A DNA stretch of 64,000 nucleotides from Fructobacillus tropaeoli (GCF_001047135.2 NZ_DF968082.1:28681-92680), one strand, 5' to 3'. Shown: positions 8,042 to 17,537, counted from the stretch's first letter. Translations and numbers: made by a program. Notes: generated by a model from the letters alone, not told the origin.

Positions 8042-9217
8042 TTAAAATTGGCGCTGGCCGGCTTGGTAAACCTGCTTGTCTTCTTGTTGAACAGCCTTGA
8101 CGTCTGCCAATGGGTTGTCCTTCAAAACCAAGAAGTCAGCATACTTACCGGCAGCCAATTCACCATATTCCCCGAGCTTCATCAAAGTCGCTGAGTTATG
8201 TGAACTCGACAAAGCGTCAAAATTCGTCATGCCGAGTTGGTCGACCATGATTTCAAATTCCTTTGGCGTTTCATCAAAATTAGTGAATGGGCAGCCAGCG
8301 TCAGTTCCCAAGGTCAGCTTAACGCCCGCCTTGTAAGCCTTGCGGAAATTGCGGAAACCAGCTTCTTTGACCTCCGCGTTCTTTTGAGCTTCCCAATCGG
8401 GCAACTCATCACTGTGGTCGACCATGCTTTGGACAACCAACAACGTTGGGGTCAGGTAGGTCCCCTGGTCAACCATCATCTGAATTTCTTCATCCGTCAG
8501 ATAGTCACCGTGCTCAATGGAATCCACCTTGGCCTTCAAGGCATTCATGATTCCTGGGTTTGCTTCAGCGTGGGCGGCGACGATGCTGCCCTTACTGTGA
8601 GTTTCTTCAACCGCCACAGCAATTTCAGGAATCTTCAACTGGGGCTGGACCATGTTATCGTTGATCGACATGACACCACCGGTTGACATGACCTTGGTAC
8701 ACTGTGCTCCATCGGCAAAGTTTTCGCGAACTTGCTTGCGCATCTCGTCGGGTGAGTCCGTGACATTACCGCCGTGGAACAAAATACCGTGCCCACCAGA
8801 CATGGTCATTGGTGCACCGGAAGGCATGATTTGTGGTACTTTTTCCAACTTTCCTTCTCGTTGCAACTTCGCCAGGGTCCGATCAACCCCATAGCTACTA
8901 CCACAGCCGCGGACATAGGTCACACCTGATTTCAACAACTGACGCAAGTGTTCAACCGAACGAACCGTGACGGTCACGATATCAGCGAACTCATCCCCAT
9001 CATGGGTATTGGGGTCCAAGGATACATGGGTATGGGCATTAATCAAGCCAGGCATCACGTATTGACCATTCAAATCAACAGTTTCGCTGGCAGTTGGCGC
9101 CGCGCCAGTGCCCGTTTCACTGATTTTACCGTCGTCATCGACCAAGAACCAAGCGTCCTTGGCGATTTCATCTTTGATACCATCGAAAATGTTTGCATTT
9201 GTAAATACCGTACTCAT
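8042..9217 (-). CDS. Metal-dependent amidohydrolase (imidazolonepropionase/prolidase-like)
   Basis: This 391-aa amidohydrolase-superfamily enzyme has the beta-sandwich plus TIM barrel layout. Metal ligands seen are HTH in GLINAHTHVSL (about residue 63), His in VAAHAEA, His in DSIEHGD and Asp in LTLGTDAG. The C-terminal AGKYADFLVLKDNPL closes the sandwich domain. It should hydrolyse an amide or cyclic amide bond, and the family includes Xaa-Pro dipeptidase-like and imidazolonepropionase-like enzymes. Start: AAGGA lies nine bases before the ATG. It follows a permease by 43 bases in the same direction, suggesting uptake followed by hydrolysis of an amino-acid derivative, then transamination. That pathway is an inference. 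Confidence 0.85.
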   Translation of the reverse strand: MSTVFTNANIFDGIKDEIAKDAWFLVDDDGKISETGTGAAPTASETVDLNGQYVMPGLINAHTHVSLDPNTHDGDEFADIVTVTVRSVEHLRQLLKSGVTYVRGCGSSYGVDRTLAKLQREGKLEKVPQIMPSGAPMTMSGGHGILFHGGNVTDSPDEMRKQVRENFADGAQCTKVMSTGGVMSINDNMVQPQLKIPEIAVAVEETHSKGSIVAAHAEANPGIMNALKAKVDSIEHGDYLTDEEIQMMVDQGTYLTPTLLVVQSMVDHSDELPDWEAQKNAEVKEAGFRNFRKAYKAGVKLTLGTDAGCPFTNFDETPKEFEIMVDQLGMTNFDALSSSHNSATLMKLGEYGELAAGKYADFLVLKDNPLADVKAVQQEDKQVYQAGQRQF

Positions 9218-9260
9218 AAGAAATTTGTCCTTTCTTTTGTTTAAAACAACGACGAAACAA

Positions 9261-10433
9261 TTACAACAACTTCAAGAAAATCGAAGCGATAATAACGGAG
9301 GCAACGGAGACTGTCGCAAACCCACCGACCAACATCTTTGGCAGCGTGTTCGCCAAAATATAGCTTTCTTCCTCCGGCGTTTTGGCCAGGTTCTTGGCTG
9401 ACTCATGCGTCACAATGTAGTCAGCTGGGAAGCCAAAGAGTGCGGTTAAGGCACTGGCAAAGGCCATTTCCCGTGAGAAACCTAGCGGCTTAGCCAAGAG
9501 GAAGGAAACGATGAACATGCCCAAGATTCCAAGAAGAATCATTGTCACGATTGGAATCAAAATGTTGACCAAGTTCTGTGGCGTGACGGTTGCCAAGAAC
9601 GAGAAGATGTAGGAAAGCAGACCGTACATCAACCAGTTAAAGACACCGGCCTTTTCCAAAACGTGGCTAGGAAGCAAACCAGCCTGGTGACCGATAACCC
9701 CAAAGACCAAGCGAATGATGTAAGGGTTAATCGTGTTTTTCAACAATGTTCCCAAACCAAGGGCCAAACCGGCGAGAGCCATGACCGTAAAGATTTGAAA
9801 GGCCGATGTTTGATAAATTTTGGGTAGTCGATCAACGAACTTTGGCTTACTTTCCTCTGGTTGTTCGGGTTCGACGACCTCCTCGAATTCACCACGATGG
9901 TAATTCGTGAGCAGGCGCTTACCCTCTTTCTTCAACAGAAAGGCGGTTAATGGGTAACCGATGATGCTGTGAACAACGAACATCGAAACTGGGAAGGAAA
10001 CCAGGGCCGTGATGTGGGCCGCCTTTAACCCGTTACTCATCAAGAAAGCGGCCACGATACCACCGGTCAACGGTGGCACACTGGCAATGACCGTCTTCCA
10101 GTTGAAGAGTATCAAGCCACCACCCATGGCCAACAGGGCTGTACCGGCAACGCCACACAGGGCAATCACGACGGCACGCCATTGGTGGAGCAAAGTTTTA
10201 AAGTCCATCAGCGTTCCCATGTGAACCAGCAAGGCCGCCTGAATCATGGTCGTAAATGCTGGCGTAAAGGTCGCGGTAGTGGTCACGTTCTTTGGAACAA
10301 TCGTCCAATAACCAATTAAAAACAGCACGGCTGTGACAAAGACCGATGGAATATAGGCCTTACTTAGCGTCGACACCCACTCCCCAACGAAGAGAAAGAG
10401 CATGATGACGCTAAGAGCAATGACAGTCTGCAT
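9261..10433 (-). CDS. Multi-pass membrane permease, GltS/DUF-like family
   Basis: The product is 390 aa, very hydrophobic, with ten or more likely membrane segments. There is a charged cytoplasmic loop (EEVVEPEQPEESKPKF, around residues 185-205), and the two halves may be inverted repeats, as in GltS or 2HCT ion-coupled carriers. I cannot assign the substrate. Start: TGAGGTG lies just before the ATG at 10433; a GTG at 10442 is inside this site and less likely. It is the first gene of the permease-amidohydrolase-aminotransferase-regulator run, so it probably imports the substrate of the amidohydrolase. Confidence 0.7.
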   Translation of the reverse strand: MQTVIALSVIMLFLFVGEWVSTLSKAYIPSVFVTAVLFLIGYWTIVPKNVTTTATFTPAFTTMIQAALLVHMGTLMDFKTLLHQWRAVVIALCGVAGTALLAMGGGLILFNWKTVIASVPPLTGGIVAAFLMSNGLKAAHITALVSFPVSMFVVHSIIGYPLTAFLLKKEGKRLLTNYHRGEFEEVVEPEQPEESKPKFVDRLPKIYQTSAFQIFTVMALAGLALGLGTLLKNTINPYIIRLVFGVIGHQAGLLPSHVLEKAGVFNWLMYGLLSYIFSFLATVTPQNLVNILIPIVTMILLGILGMFIVSFLLAKPLGFSREMAFASALTALFGFPADYIVTHESAKNLAKTPEEESYILANTLPKMLVGGFATVSVASVIIASIFLKLL

Positions 10434-10820
10434 ATGAATCACCTCATTTCATGCGTGGATTTGTATTGCTTGGTCCCAAGTATAGAGACTTCCAAAAAAT
10501 AATAATTTGAACAAATGAACAAAAAGTGCAGTAGGTCCTCGTGAACAATGGCTAAAAGAAATCCGCATGTAATCTTTGACGAAAATCAGCACCCGTATGA
10601 AAATTCATTCCAAACAATTGCTAAATTGGGGGTTGAAAGCCCTTTCTCTTTGACCTTCTTTTTGACTTTTTCTCGTCTTGTTTCTGTTACAAAGACGTAA
10701 AAAAGCGCCCCTCCTCATCCACCGCATGGCTGATGAAGAAGAGCGCTTGCTCCACAATTTATTGTTTTTCTGCCCATTTTCCCTGAGTCTTAGGTTTGCG
10801 GGCGCTCGATCACCCCTGAC
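10434..10820. other. 387-bp gap with a possible small ORF and a terminator
   Basis: This holds the upstream region of the minus-strand permease and the terminator of the minus-strand gene that ends at 10821. A plus-strand reading frame of 50 codons (10548-10700, begins MAKRNPHVIFDENQ) has no Shine-Dalgarno and no recognised relative. I see no other feature. Confidence 0.5.
10698..10748 (-). terminator. Terminator of the HNH-like gene
   Basis: On the minus strand AAGCGC (10748-10743) pairs with GCGCTT (10708-10703) around a partly paired interior, followed by a run of T residues. It lies about 75 bp after the stop of the gene at 10821. Confidence 0.7.
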
Positions 10821-11354
10821 CTATGCCTTGACCAATTCCTTGATAAAAATCATCAGCTTAAAGGTTTCGTCAGCCGACAAGTAGGCTTTTTGGTAGCACT
10901 CGACTATCCCGGCCGGACTAGTTGGCTGTTCGCCCTCGATATACCACTTTTCAATTTGTGGCTTGAGTTCTTTCTCTAGTTCGGCGTAGCCAAACTCTTG
11001 CTTGCTTTCAATGGCAATCAAAGCATGCAGGATGGCGTGCTCAATTAAATTACAATACACCAAGCGGGTCTTTTGTTGACTGGCATAAGGGTATTGTTGG
11101 ACCTTAATCATGGCCGGATCGGCCAGGTTCAGGTACCGACTTTCATCGATATGGTGGCAATAAAGGCCCTCTGCTGTTCGATCAGTCGCTGGATTTTTTG
11201 GCAAATCATACGTTTCACCAGCCAAAAATGCCTGGTAGTTATCCTCAGCAAAGTAACTGTCCTTGGCCGGACCGTACTTTTGCAAAAGTTCCGCCACGGC
11301 ATCCGAATAGGATAATTTCAGCAATTGCATATATTGGTCGAGTTGTTCTGTCAT
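10821..11354 (-). CDS. Hypothetical protein with HNH-like His/Asn/His pattern
   Basis: The protein is 177 aa from the ATG at 11354, chosen because AAGGAGA lies six bases upstream. The core block CHHIDE (about residues 65-70) and, 30 residues later, VYCNLIEHAILHAL (about 97-110) gives the HH...N...H spacing of an HNH/His-Me-finger-like domain found in uncharacterised Firmicutes proteins. I cannot say whether it is an active nuclease. There is no signal peptide or membrane segment. It stands alone, with a terminator downstream and the arginine T-box promoter diverging upstream. Confidence 0.6.
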   Translation of the reverse strand: MTEQLDQYMQLLKLSYSDAVAELLQKYGPAKDSYFAEDNYQAFLAGETYDLPKNPATDRTAEGLYCHHIDESRYLNLADPAMIKVQQYPYASQQKTRLVYCNLIEHAILHALIAIESKQEFGYAELEKELKPQIEKWYIEGEQPTSPAGIVECYQKAYLSADETFKLMIFIKELVKA

Positions 11355-11591
11355 GGCATGTCTCCTTTTGGCTGTTGATAAACTTTCTTCCCCCATCTTA
11401 CCGCAACAACTACAAAATTTCTGGTCAATCACCTGTTTTACAAAAATTTCCCATCGAAAAATCAGCCTAATGCTAAATATTTTTTATCAGTGGCAAAAAA
11501 AAATCCGCCAAAGTCGCTCCCAGACTGATTTTATAGATGAATTTTAACCAAGAAATAGATCACATTTTTCTCACTTTTCTCTAATTAATGC

Positions 11592-11620
11592 TTGACAGGC
11601 GAAAAAAAATTCATTATGCT
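11592..11620 (+). promoter_or_regulatory. Promoter of the arg operon
   Basis: TTGACA (11592-11597), a 17-bp spacer and TATGCT (11615-11620) form a near-consensus sigma-70 type promoter about 20 bp before the T-box leader. Confidence 0.8.
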
Positions 11621-11627
11621 GTTGTCA

Positions 11628-11922
11628 ACAAGTTGGCGAAAAGCCAATGTTAATCAAAAAACGATGATCGGAAATTTTAGTTGACTTTGTTTTCACAGAA
11701 AAGCTGGATGTTAATTCGTGAGAACCGGCCAAACAAACCAACTAAATCGTGCCCGTGAGTTATCTTTCGAAACGAGTAGAAAGAATCGGTCAATGGCCCG
11801 TTACCGCCAAAGTCTTTTTTGACTTGCTGAGCTAGGAGTGTGCAAACCTTCTAGGAACTGAGGTGGTACCGCGCAAAAACGCCCTCTGACAGAATAATCG
11901 TCTGTCAGAGGGCGTTTTTTAT
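11628..11922 (+). ncRNA. T-box riboswitch upstream of the arg operon
   Basis: The leader carries the T-box core GAACTGAGGTGGTACCGCG (11856-11874), whose UGGU pairs with an uncharged tRNA 3' end having discriminator A. It is followed by a perfect 16-bp terminator (11878-11893 with 11901-11916) and six T. Upstream, CGATGATCGGAA (about 11663) looks like the start of Stem I, and TTTAGTTG/CAACTAAA can pair. I could not assign the specifier codon with confidence; arginine is inferred from the operon. Uncharged tRNA would let transcription pass into argF. Confidence 0.88.
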
Positions 11923-11951
11923 TTGATTTATCGGCTAGAGGAGAACAGATT

Positions 11952-12989
11952 ATGACAACAACAACATTTTTTCAAAACCAATTTTACGGTAAGAGCATTT
12001 TGAAGGAGACTGATTTATCAGTCAACGAACTAAACTACTTGGTCGATTACGGCTTGCACCTTAAGGGATTGGCCAAGCAAAACATTCATACCAAGCTATT
12101 GGCTGACAAGAACATCGCCTTGATTTTTGAAAAGAACTCAACGCGAACCATGTCAGCCTTTACCACGGCCGCCAACGAACTTGGTGCCCATCCCGTTTTC
12201 TTGGGCAAGAATGAAATCCACTTATTCCACAAGGAATCGATTGAAGATACCGCTAAGGTCTTGGGTTCCATGTACGACGCCATTGAATTCCGTGGCTTCC
12301 GCCAATCAAGTGTCGAAGCTTTGGCTAAGTACTCCGGCGTTCCCGTTTGGAACGGCCTCACAGATGACTGGCACCCAACGCAAACCATCCCCGACTTGAT
12401 GACTATCAAGGAAAACTTCGGTCACTTGGCCGGCTTAAAGGTTGCTTACCTCGGTGATGGCCGCAACAACGTTGCCCACTCCTTACTAGTTGGTTGTGCC
12501 ATGGCCGGGGTCAACGTTGCCATTGTTAGTCCGGAATCATTGCAACCGGCTGCTGAAGTCTTAGAAATTGCCCAGGGCTATGCCAAGGAAACCGGCGCCG
12601 AAATCACCATCACTTCTGATTTGGCCACCGGCTTAAAGGATGCCAACGTTGTCACCACTGACGTTTGGGTTTCCATGGGTGAGGATAACTGGAAGGAACG
12701 CATCGACTTACTCCTTCCCTACCAGGTCAACATGAACGCCTTGGCTATGACCGGACACCTTGATGACGGTCAATTGATTGTCCTCCACTGCTTGCCTGCC
12801 TTCCACGACCTTCGGACCGAAGTTGGTAAGGAAGTTTACGTCAAGTACGGCCTTAAGGAAATGGAAATCACAGACGAGGTCTTCCAAAGCCAATACGGTC
12901 GTCAATTCGATGAAGCCGAAAACCGGAAGCACGGTATCAAAGCCATGATGGCCGCCACGCTCGGCACCCAATTTATTCCAAAAATTTAA
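11952..12989 (+). CDS. argF: Ornithine carbamoyltransferase
   Basis: This 345-aa enzyme joins carbamoyl phosphate to ornithine, giving citrulline. The carbamoyl-phosphate loop [12 protein letters not shown] is near residue 60, and the ornithine-side [14 protein letters not shown] near residue 279. Catalytic Cys and His are in HCLP and HPTQ ([12 protein letters not shown]). AGAGGAG lies before the ATG. The family also contains catabolic ArcB. The T-box and the following argC-J-B-D genes argue for the biosynthetic role. It is unusual as the first gene of the operon, since argF is more often last or separate. Confidence 0.95.
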   Translation: MTTTTFFQNQFYGKSILKETDLSVNELNYLVDYGLHLKGLAKQNIHTKLLADKNIALIFEKNSTRTMSAFTTAANELGAHPVFLGKNEIHLFHKESIEDTAKVLGSMYDAIEFRGFRQSSVEALAKYSGVPVWNGLTDDWHPTQTIPDLMTIKENFGHLAGLKVAYLGDGRNNVAHSLLVGCAMAGVNVAIVSPESLQPAAEVLEIAQGYAKETGAEITITSDLATGLKDANVVTTDVWVSMGEDNWKERIDLLLPYQVNMNALAMTGHLDDGQLIVLHCLPAFHDLRTEVGKEVYVKYGLKEMEITDEVFQSQYGRQFDEAENRKHGIKAMMAATLGTQFIPKI

Positions 12990-13066
12990 TGACATTGATT
13001 GGCCAAGCGGGGAAATGACCCACGCGGCCAAAACCCCTACCTAGTAACACAGAAAGGAAGCTTGCT

Positions 13067-14098
13067 ATGAATGCCGCGATTACAGGCGTTACCGGTTATG
13101 CCGGCATGCAACTTTACGCCCTCTTACAAGAACACCCCGAAGTCGAGACGATTAACGTCTACCAACACGATTTAGACGACGCCATCCCCCTTGTCGACCT
13201 CAACCCCCGGTTGAACCTGCCACATCCCCAGCTCGCCTATCCTTACGATAGCCAAGAAATCATGGCCAACAACGACCTGATTTTCCTAGCAACGCCAGCC
13301 GGGGTGGCCATCAACTTGGCCGAACCTTTCTTGAAGGCCCACTTCCCCGTGATTGACCTTTCCGGCGACTTCCGTTTGAAGGACCCAGCCGAATATGAGA
13401 AGTGGTACCACCTTAGCCCAGCTAAGGAAACTGATTTGCAAAACGCCTACTACGGCTTGGCCGACATCTACGAAAATCCGGGTGCCTCATACATCGCCAA
13501 CCCTGGCTGCTATGCAACGGCAACCCTCTTGGGACTAGCCCCCGCCGTCATGGGTGATTTGATCGAACCCGACTCAATCGTCGTGGATGCCAAATCAGGA
13601 TTGTCCGGTGCCGGCAAGTCACTAAGCTCGTCATCACACTTTAGCCGGTCGAACGAAAACCTGCAGATTTACAAGGCGAACCAGCACAAGCACATTCCAG
13701 AAATCTTGGCCGAACTCAGCAAGTGGAATCCCAAGGTGCAACACCTGCAATTCATGACCACCCTGGTCCCCATTGACCGCGGTATCATGGCCACGATTTA
13801 TGCCAAGGTTAAGCCCGGCATTGATGAGATGGCGATCCTCAACTACTACCATGACCTCTACGACGAGGATCCATTCGTCCAAATTTGCGACGATTACCTG
13901 CCCGACATCAAGTCCGTCATCGGAACCAACAACTGCAAGATTGGCCTGACCTTTAACCCCGTTACGGGTTACCTGACCATCGACGCCGTGATTGACAATA
14001 TGCTCAAGGGCGCAGCCGGCCAAGCCATCCAAAACATGAACCAGTTGCTGAACTACCCAGTAACTGCTGGACTGGAATTAACGGCCCTGGCCTTTTAA
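13067..14098 (+). CDS. argC: N-acetyl-gamma-glutamyl-phosphate reductase
   Basis: The protein is 343 aa. It reduces N-acetylglutamyl phosphate to the semialdehyde with NADPH. The N-terminal Rossmann motif ITGVTGYAGMQL, the catalytic cysteine in YIANPGCYATATLL (about residue 149) and SGLSGAGKSLSSSSHF are typical of ArgC. AAAGGAAG precedes the ATG. It lies 77 bp after argF and 154 bp before argJ. I see no gene in that 154-bp spacer, although one frame stays open through it. Confidence 0.95.
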   Translation: MNAAITGVTGYAGMQLYALLQEHPEVETINVYQHDLDDAIPLVDLNPRLNLPHPQLAYPYDSQEIMANNDLIFLATPAGVAINLAEPFLKAHFPVIDLSGDFRLKDPAEYEKWYHLSPAKETDLQNAYYGLADIYENPGASYIANPGCYATATLLGLAPAVMGDLIEPDSIVVDAKSGLSGAGKSLSSSSHFSRSNENLQIYKANQHKHIPEILAELSKWNPKVQHLQFMTTLVPIDRGIMATIYAKVKPGIDEMAILNYYHDLYDEDPFVQICDDYLPDIKSVIGTNNCKIGLTFNPVTGYLTIDAVIDNMLKGAAGQAIQNMNQLLNYPVTAGLELTALAF

Positions 14099-14252
14099 GA
14101 ATTTTGGGGCAGCATGAAGCAAATAAAACTTCTGCTGAGCCACAAAGAGGTCACTTCGACCCTTTCATCATCCCACCAATCTTGCCAGCACCTAGACCAA
14201 AACCAACACAGACAAAAGCCCCTCTTTATATAGAAGAAAAGGAGAACTTCTT

Positions 14253-15449
14253 ATGCAAGAAATTGACTTTACCTGGCCCAAAGGTTTCCAAACGGGCACG
14301 GCCCATGCGGGCTTTAAAGAAGACCAGCAACTCGACATGGCCTGGATTGTTTCGGACGTTCCAGCCGTAGCTGCTGGCGTTTATACCAAAAACCAATTCC
14401 AAGCGGCTCCGGTGCAGTTCACCAAAAATCTGATTAACCAAAACCACGAGCTCCAAGCCATCGTGATTAATTCTGATAATGCGAACTCCTTCACCGGCCA
14501 GGAAGGCTTGGATCACGCAAATGAAACCCACCAACTAGCCGCCAATAAATTAGCTATCGACCCCAATCTCGTGGCCGTTGCCTCTACCGGTGTCATTGGT
14601 AAGCAATTGGAAATGGACAAAATTGAAAACGGCCTTGACCAATTAGGTTTGGCCCCCGAATCAGACATTGCCCACGCCATTTTGACAACCGATTCCTGCG
14701 AAAAGAAAACAACGGTTTCCGTCATGATTGCTGGCCAACCCGTTACCATTACAGGGATTGCTAAGGGTTCTGGCATGATTCACCCCAACATGGGCACCAC
14801 TTTGGGCTTTATTACCACGGATGCCAACATCACAGGTGAAGTCCTCCAAGGCCTTCTGTCTGATTTGATTCAATCTTCCTTCAACCAAATCACGGTCGAT
14901 GGCTGCATGTCCACCAACGACATGGTCCTTGTCCTTGCTAATGGCCAGGCAGAAAACGCACTGCTTGACCAAAGCACTACTCAGGCCAACGACTTAGCTG
15001 ATTTCAAAGCTGGATTGAAGGCGGTTTTGGTCGCCTTGGCCAAGATGGTTGCCCAGGATGGCGAAGGATCCAACAAATTTGTCCAAGCAACCGTTGTCAA
15101 CGCGGCTTCAGTGGTTGAAGCCAACCAGGTCGCCCGGGCCATCGTCGGCTCCAACCTCATTAAGGCCATGCTCTTTGGCGAAGAAAACAATTGGGGCCGA
15201 ATCGTTCAGGCCATTGGCCAAACCCAAGCGCAAATCAGCCCCAACCACCTCGATATTTTCTTGGCCGATGTGCCCCTCGTCAAGGACAGCCAAAAAGTCT
15301 TGGCTGACCAAGACCAGGTGGCAACCATCCTCGCCCAAGACAAAATTGATTTGACCATTGACTTGCACGTTGGCGAAGCAACAGGCCAGGCCTGGGGTTG
15401 TGACTTGACCTACAAGTACGTTGAGATTAACGCCGCCTACGAGGGTTAA
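14253..15449 (+). CDS. argJ: Glutamate N-acetyltransferase / amino-acid N-acetyltransferase
   Basis: This 398-aa ornithine acetyltransferase recycles the acetyl group from N-acetylornithine to glutamate. Members are made as one chain and self-cleave before a Thr nucleophile; here the site lies in GSGMIHPNMGTTLGF (about residue 182). DSCEKKTTVS and MLFGEENNWGR are family blocks. AAAAGGAGAA precedes the ATG. With ArgJ present no separate ArgA or ArgE is needed if it is bifunctional, which sequence alone cannot settle. It ends four bases before argB. Confidence 0.94.
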   Translation: MQEIDFTWPKGFQTGTAHAGFKEDQQLDMAWIVSDVPAVAAGVYTKNQFQAAPVQFTKNLINQNHELQAIVINSDNANSFTGQEGLDHANETHQLAANKLAIDPNLVAVASTGVIGKQLEMDKIENGLDQLGLAPESDIAHAILTTDSCEKKTTVSVMIAGQPVTITGIAKGSGMIHPNMGTTLGFITTDANITGEVLQGLLSDLIQSSFNQITVDGCMSTNDMVLVLANGQAENALLDQSTTQANDLADFKAGLKAVLVALAKMVAQDGEGSNKFVQATVVNAASVVEANQVARAIVGSNLIKAMLFGEENNWGRIVQAIGQTQAQISPNHLDIFLADVPLVKDSQKVLADQDQVATILAQDKIDLTIDLHVGEATGQAWGCDLTYKYVEINAAYEG

Positions 15450-15453
15450 GACC

Positions 15454-16188
15454 ATGATTGTCATTAAAATCGGTGGCAATGCCATCAGCCAACTCAAAGA
15501 CGATTTCTTCCACCAAGTCAAGGAATGGACCAAGGAAGGCCAACAAGTGGTCATCCTACACGGTGGTGGGCAACTAATTTCTTCCACCTGCGCCTTCTTT
15601 GACCTACCAACCGAAAAGATTGACGGGATTCGGGTCACACCACCAAGCGTGCTGGCCCTCACCAGCCACCTGCTGACTAACGTCATCCAGCCTCATTTTC
15701 AAAATCAGCTGGCTGAAGCGGGTATCCCGGCCCTGGCCGTGAACCAGAAAGCCGGCCCCCTCTTCACCGCCGACTACCTTGATCAGGACACCTATGGTGA
15801 GGTCGGCGAAGTAACCGGCATCGATGAAGCGGTGCTGGCACAGGTGAGCCAAGACGGAAACGAGCAGAACCCCGTCTTACTAGTCAACTCACTCGCTAGC
15901 GGACCAAATGGCCCGCTGAACGTGAACGCCGACTCAGCGGCTCAGGCACTGGCTACCATGGCATCAGCCGACCAATTGGTCCTCTTAACCGATGTCCCTG
16001 GAGTCCTCGTCAACGAAGAGGTCGTCACAGCCCTCAACCCGCTCAAAGCCAACCAATTGATTGACCAGGAATTGATTACAGCTGGCATGGTGCCCAAGCT
16101 CCAGGCCGCCTTTTCCGCCCTCCACCATGGTGTCCACAAGATTACCATCACCAATCACCTTGGCCAAGGAACAAAGTTAGAACTATGA
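15454..16188 (+). CDS. argB: Acetylglutamate kinase
   Basis: About 244 aa from the ATG at 15454, which has GAGGG upstream. A longer frame starting at 15421 would overlap argJ and lacks a site. The amino-acid kinase fold is shown by VIKIGGNAIS at the N-terminus, VILHGGGQLI near residue 32 and VNADSAAQALA near residue 156, with VLLTDVPGVL later. It phosphorylates N-acetylglutamate and is often the feedback-controlled step. At 244 aa it is at the short end of the family. Confidence 0.94.
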   Translation: MIVIKIGGNAISQLKDDFFHQVKEWTKEGQQVVILHGGGQLISSTCAFFDLPTEKIDGIRVTPPSVLALTSHLLTNVIQPHFQNQLAEAGIPALAVNQKAGPLFTADYLDQDTYGEVGEVTGIDEAVLAQVSQDGNEQNPVLLVNSLASGPNGPLNVNADSAAQALATMASADQLVLLTDVPGVLVNEEVVTALNPLKANQLIDQELITAGMVPKLQAAFSALHHGVHKITITNHLGQGTKLEL

Positions 16189-16223
16189 TACGGACAAAAA
16201 ATCGACAATTTTATCTCGCTTTT

Positions 16224-16248
16224 TTGGGGACTGCAAGCCCAAGCTTTT
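16224..16248 (+). terminator. Weak hairpin in the argB-argD gap
   Basis: TTGGG (16224-16228) pairs with CCCAA (16238-16242) and is followed by GCTTTTTT. The stem is only five bp, so this may be a partial attenuator inside the operon or chance. Confidence 0.3.
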
Positions 16249-16350
16249 TTAAGTGCGCCTTCTTGACCGCTTAGTAGTAAAAAATGGCGAACAAGTTCCT
16301 GATTTTTCCAATTTCAAAACAAACCAGTAGAACCAACAGGAGGCTTTACC

Positions 16351-17517
16351 ATGACAACGACTATGCATACTTACAACCAATTCCCCTTTGATATCGTGGA
16401 TGGACACGATGCTTATCTCATCGACGACCAGGGTAAAGAATACCTTGACCTGACTGCCGGTATCGGTGTCTGCAACTTTGGCTACAGCAACCAGCAAATT
16501 AAGCAAGCCGTGGCTGACCAGGTGGAAAAGGTCTGGCATATTACCAACTTATACCAAAACCAGCTCGCAGAAGAAGTCGCAGAAGACCTCTGTCCAGCCG
16601 GTTACCAGGCCTTTTTCTGTAACTCTGGGACCGAGGCCAACGAGGCTGCGATTAAATTAGCCCACAAGGCGACTGGCAAGCACGAACTCGTTGCCTTTGA
16701 CTATGGTTTCCATGGCCGGACCACCGGCTCCTTGTCCGTTACTGGTTACCCCCACATCCAAGAAGGCTTCGCGCCTTTGATGCCGGCAGTCAAGATGGTG
16801 CCCTTTAACGATCCAGCTGCCCTCGATGCGATTACCGAAGACACCGCTGCCGTGATCCTTGAAGTCATCCAGGGTGAAGGCGGCATTAATGTTGGTCAGG
16901 CCGACTGGCTGCACCAAGTCCAAGAAAAATGTCATGCAACCGGTACCTTGTTGATTATTGATGAAGTCCAAAGCGGCATGGGGCGGACTGGCCATCGTTT
17001 TGCCTTTGAACACTACGGCTTGGAACCAGATATGATTACAGTTGCTAAGGGATTGGCCAATGGTTTGCCTGTTGGGGCCCTCCTCGCCAAGGAAAGTGTT
17101 GCCAAGCACTTCCAGCCCGGTGACCACGGTACGACCTTTGGTGGCAACAAGGTCGTGATGTCTGCCGCGAAAGAAGTCCTGAAGCAACTGAACCCAGAAT
17201 TCTTAGCCACTGTTCAGGCCAAGGGTGACTGGCTCTTTGACCAGCTAGAAAAGAAGCTCAGTCCGCTAGAAGCTGTAACCGGCATCAGTGGTGCCGGCTT
17301 AATGGTTGGTATTCACTTGGCTCATTCTCTGCCCGTTGGCCAGGTTATTCAGGCCCTCCACAAAGAAGGCATCTTGACCCTTTCAGCCCGTGGCAACACG
17401 TTGCGTCTTTTGCCACCATTGATTGTGGACCAAGCTGATTTGGCCCAGGCTATCGATAAAATCAGCCAAACCATTCAACAACTTAGCGCTGCTGACCAAG
17501 CCGTTGCCGTTAAATGA
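16351..17517 (+). CDS. argD: Acetylornithine aminotransferase
   Basis: A 388-aa class III PLP aminotransferase that converts N-acetylglutamate semialdehyde to N-acetylornithine. CNSGTEANEAAIKLAHKATG (about residue 90), the cofactor Asp in LLIIDEVQSGMGRTG (about 205) and the Schiff-base lysine in TVAKGLANGLPVGA (about 233) are all present. AGGAGG lies before the ATG. It is the last gene of the operon; the terminator stem overlaps its stop codon. argG, argH and carAB are not in this window. Confidence 0.95.
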   Translation: MTTTMHTYNQFPFDIVDGHDAYLIDDQGKEYLDLTAGIGVCNFGYSNQQIKQAVADQVEKVWHITNLYQNQLAEEVAEDLCPAGYQAFFCNSGTEANEAAIKLAHKATGKHELVAFDYGFHGRTTGSLSVTGYPHIQEGFAPLMPAVKMVPFNDPAALDAITEDTAAVILEVIQGEGGINVGQADWLHQVQEKCHATGTLLIIDEVQSGMGRTGHRFAFEHYGLEPDMITVAKGLANGLPVGALLAKESVAKHFQPGDHGTTFGGNKVVMSAAKEVLKQLNPEFLATVQAKGDWLFDQLEKKLSPLEAVTGISGAGLMVGIHLAHSLPVGQVIQALHKEGILTLSARGNTLRLLPPLIVDQADLAQAIDKISQTIQQLSAADQAVAVK

Positions 17518-17537
17518 CCTTCGTGGTCATTTTTTAT
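17513..17537 (+). terminator. Terminator of the arg operon
   Basis: AATGACC (17513-17519) pairs with GGTCATT (17525-17531) around TTCGT, followed by a T-rich run. The stem includes the argD stop codon. Confidence 0.85.

Noticed and set aside
10678..10884. Plus-strand frame opposite the HNH-like gene end
   Set aside because: It lies over the terminator and the opposite strand of a better-supported gene, with no ribosome-binding site.
14104..14370. Plus-strand frame across the argC-argJ spacer
   Set aside because: No ribosome-binding site, Pro/Lys-rich composition, and it overlaps the real argJ start in another frame.
15108..15686. 192-codon minus-strand frame across argJ and argB
   Set aside because: Opposite-strand shadow of two well-identified enzymes.
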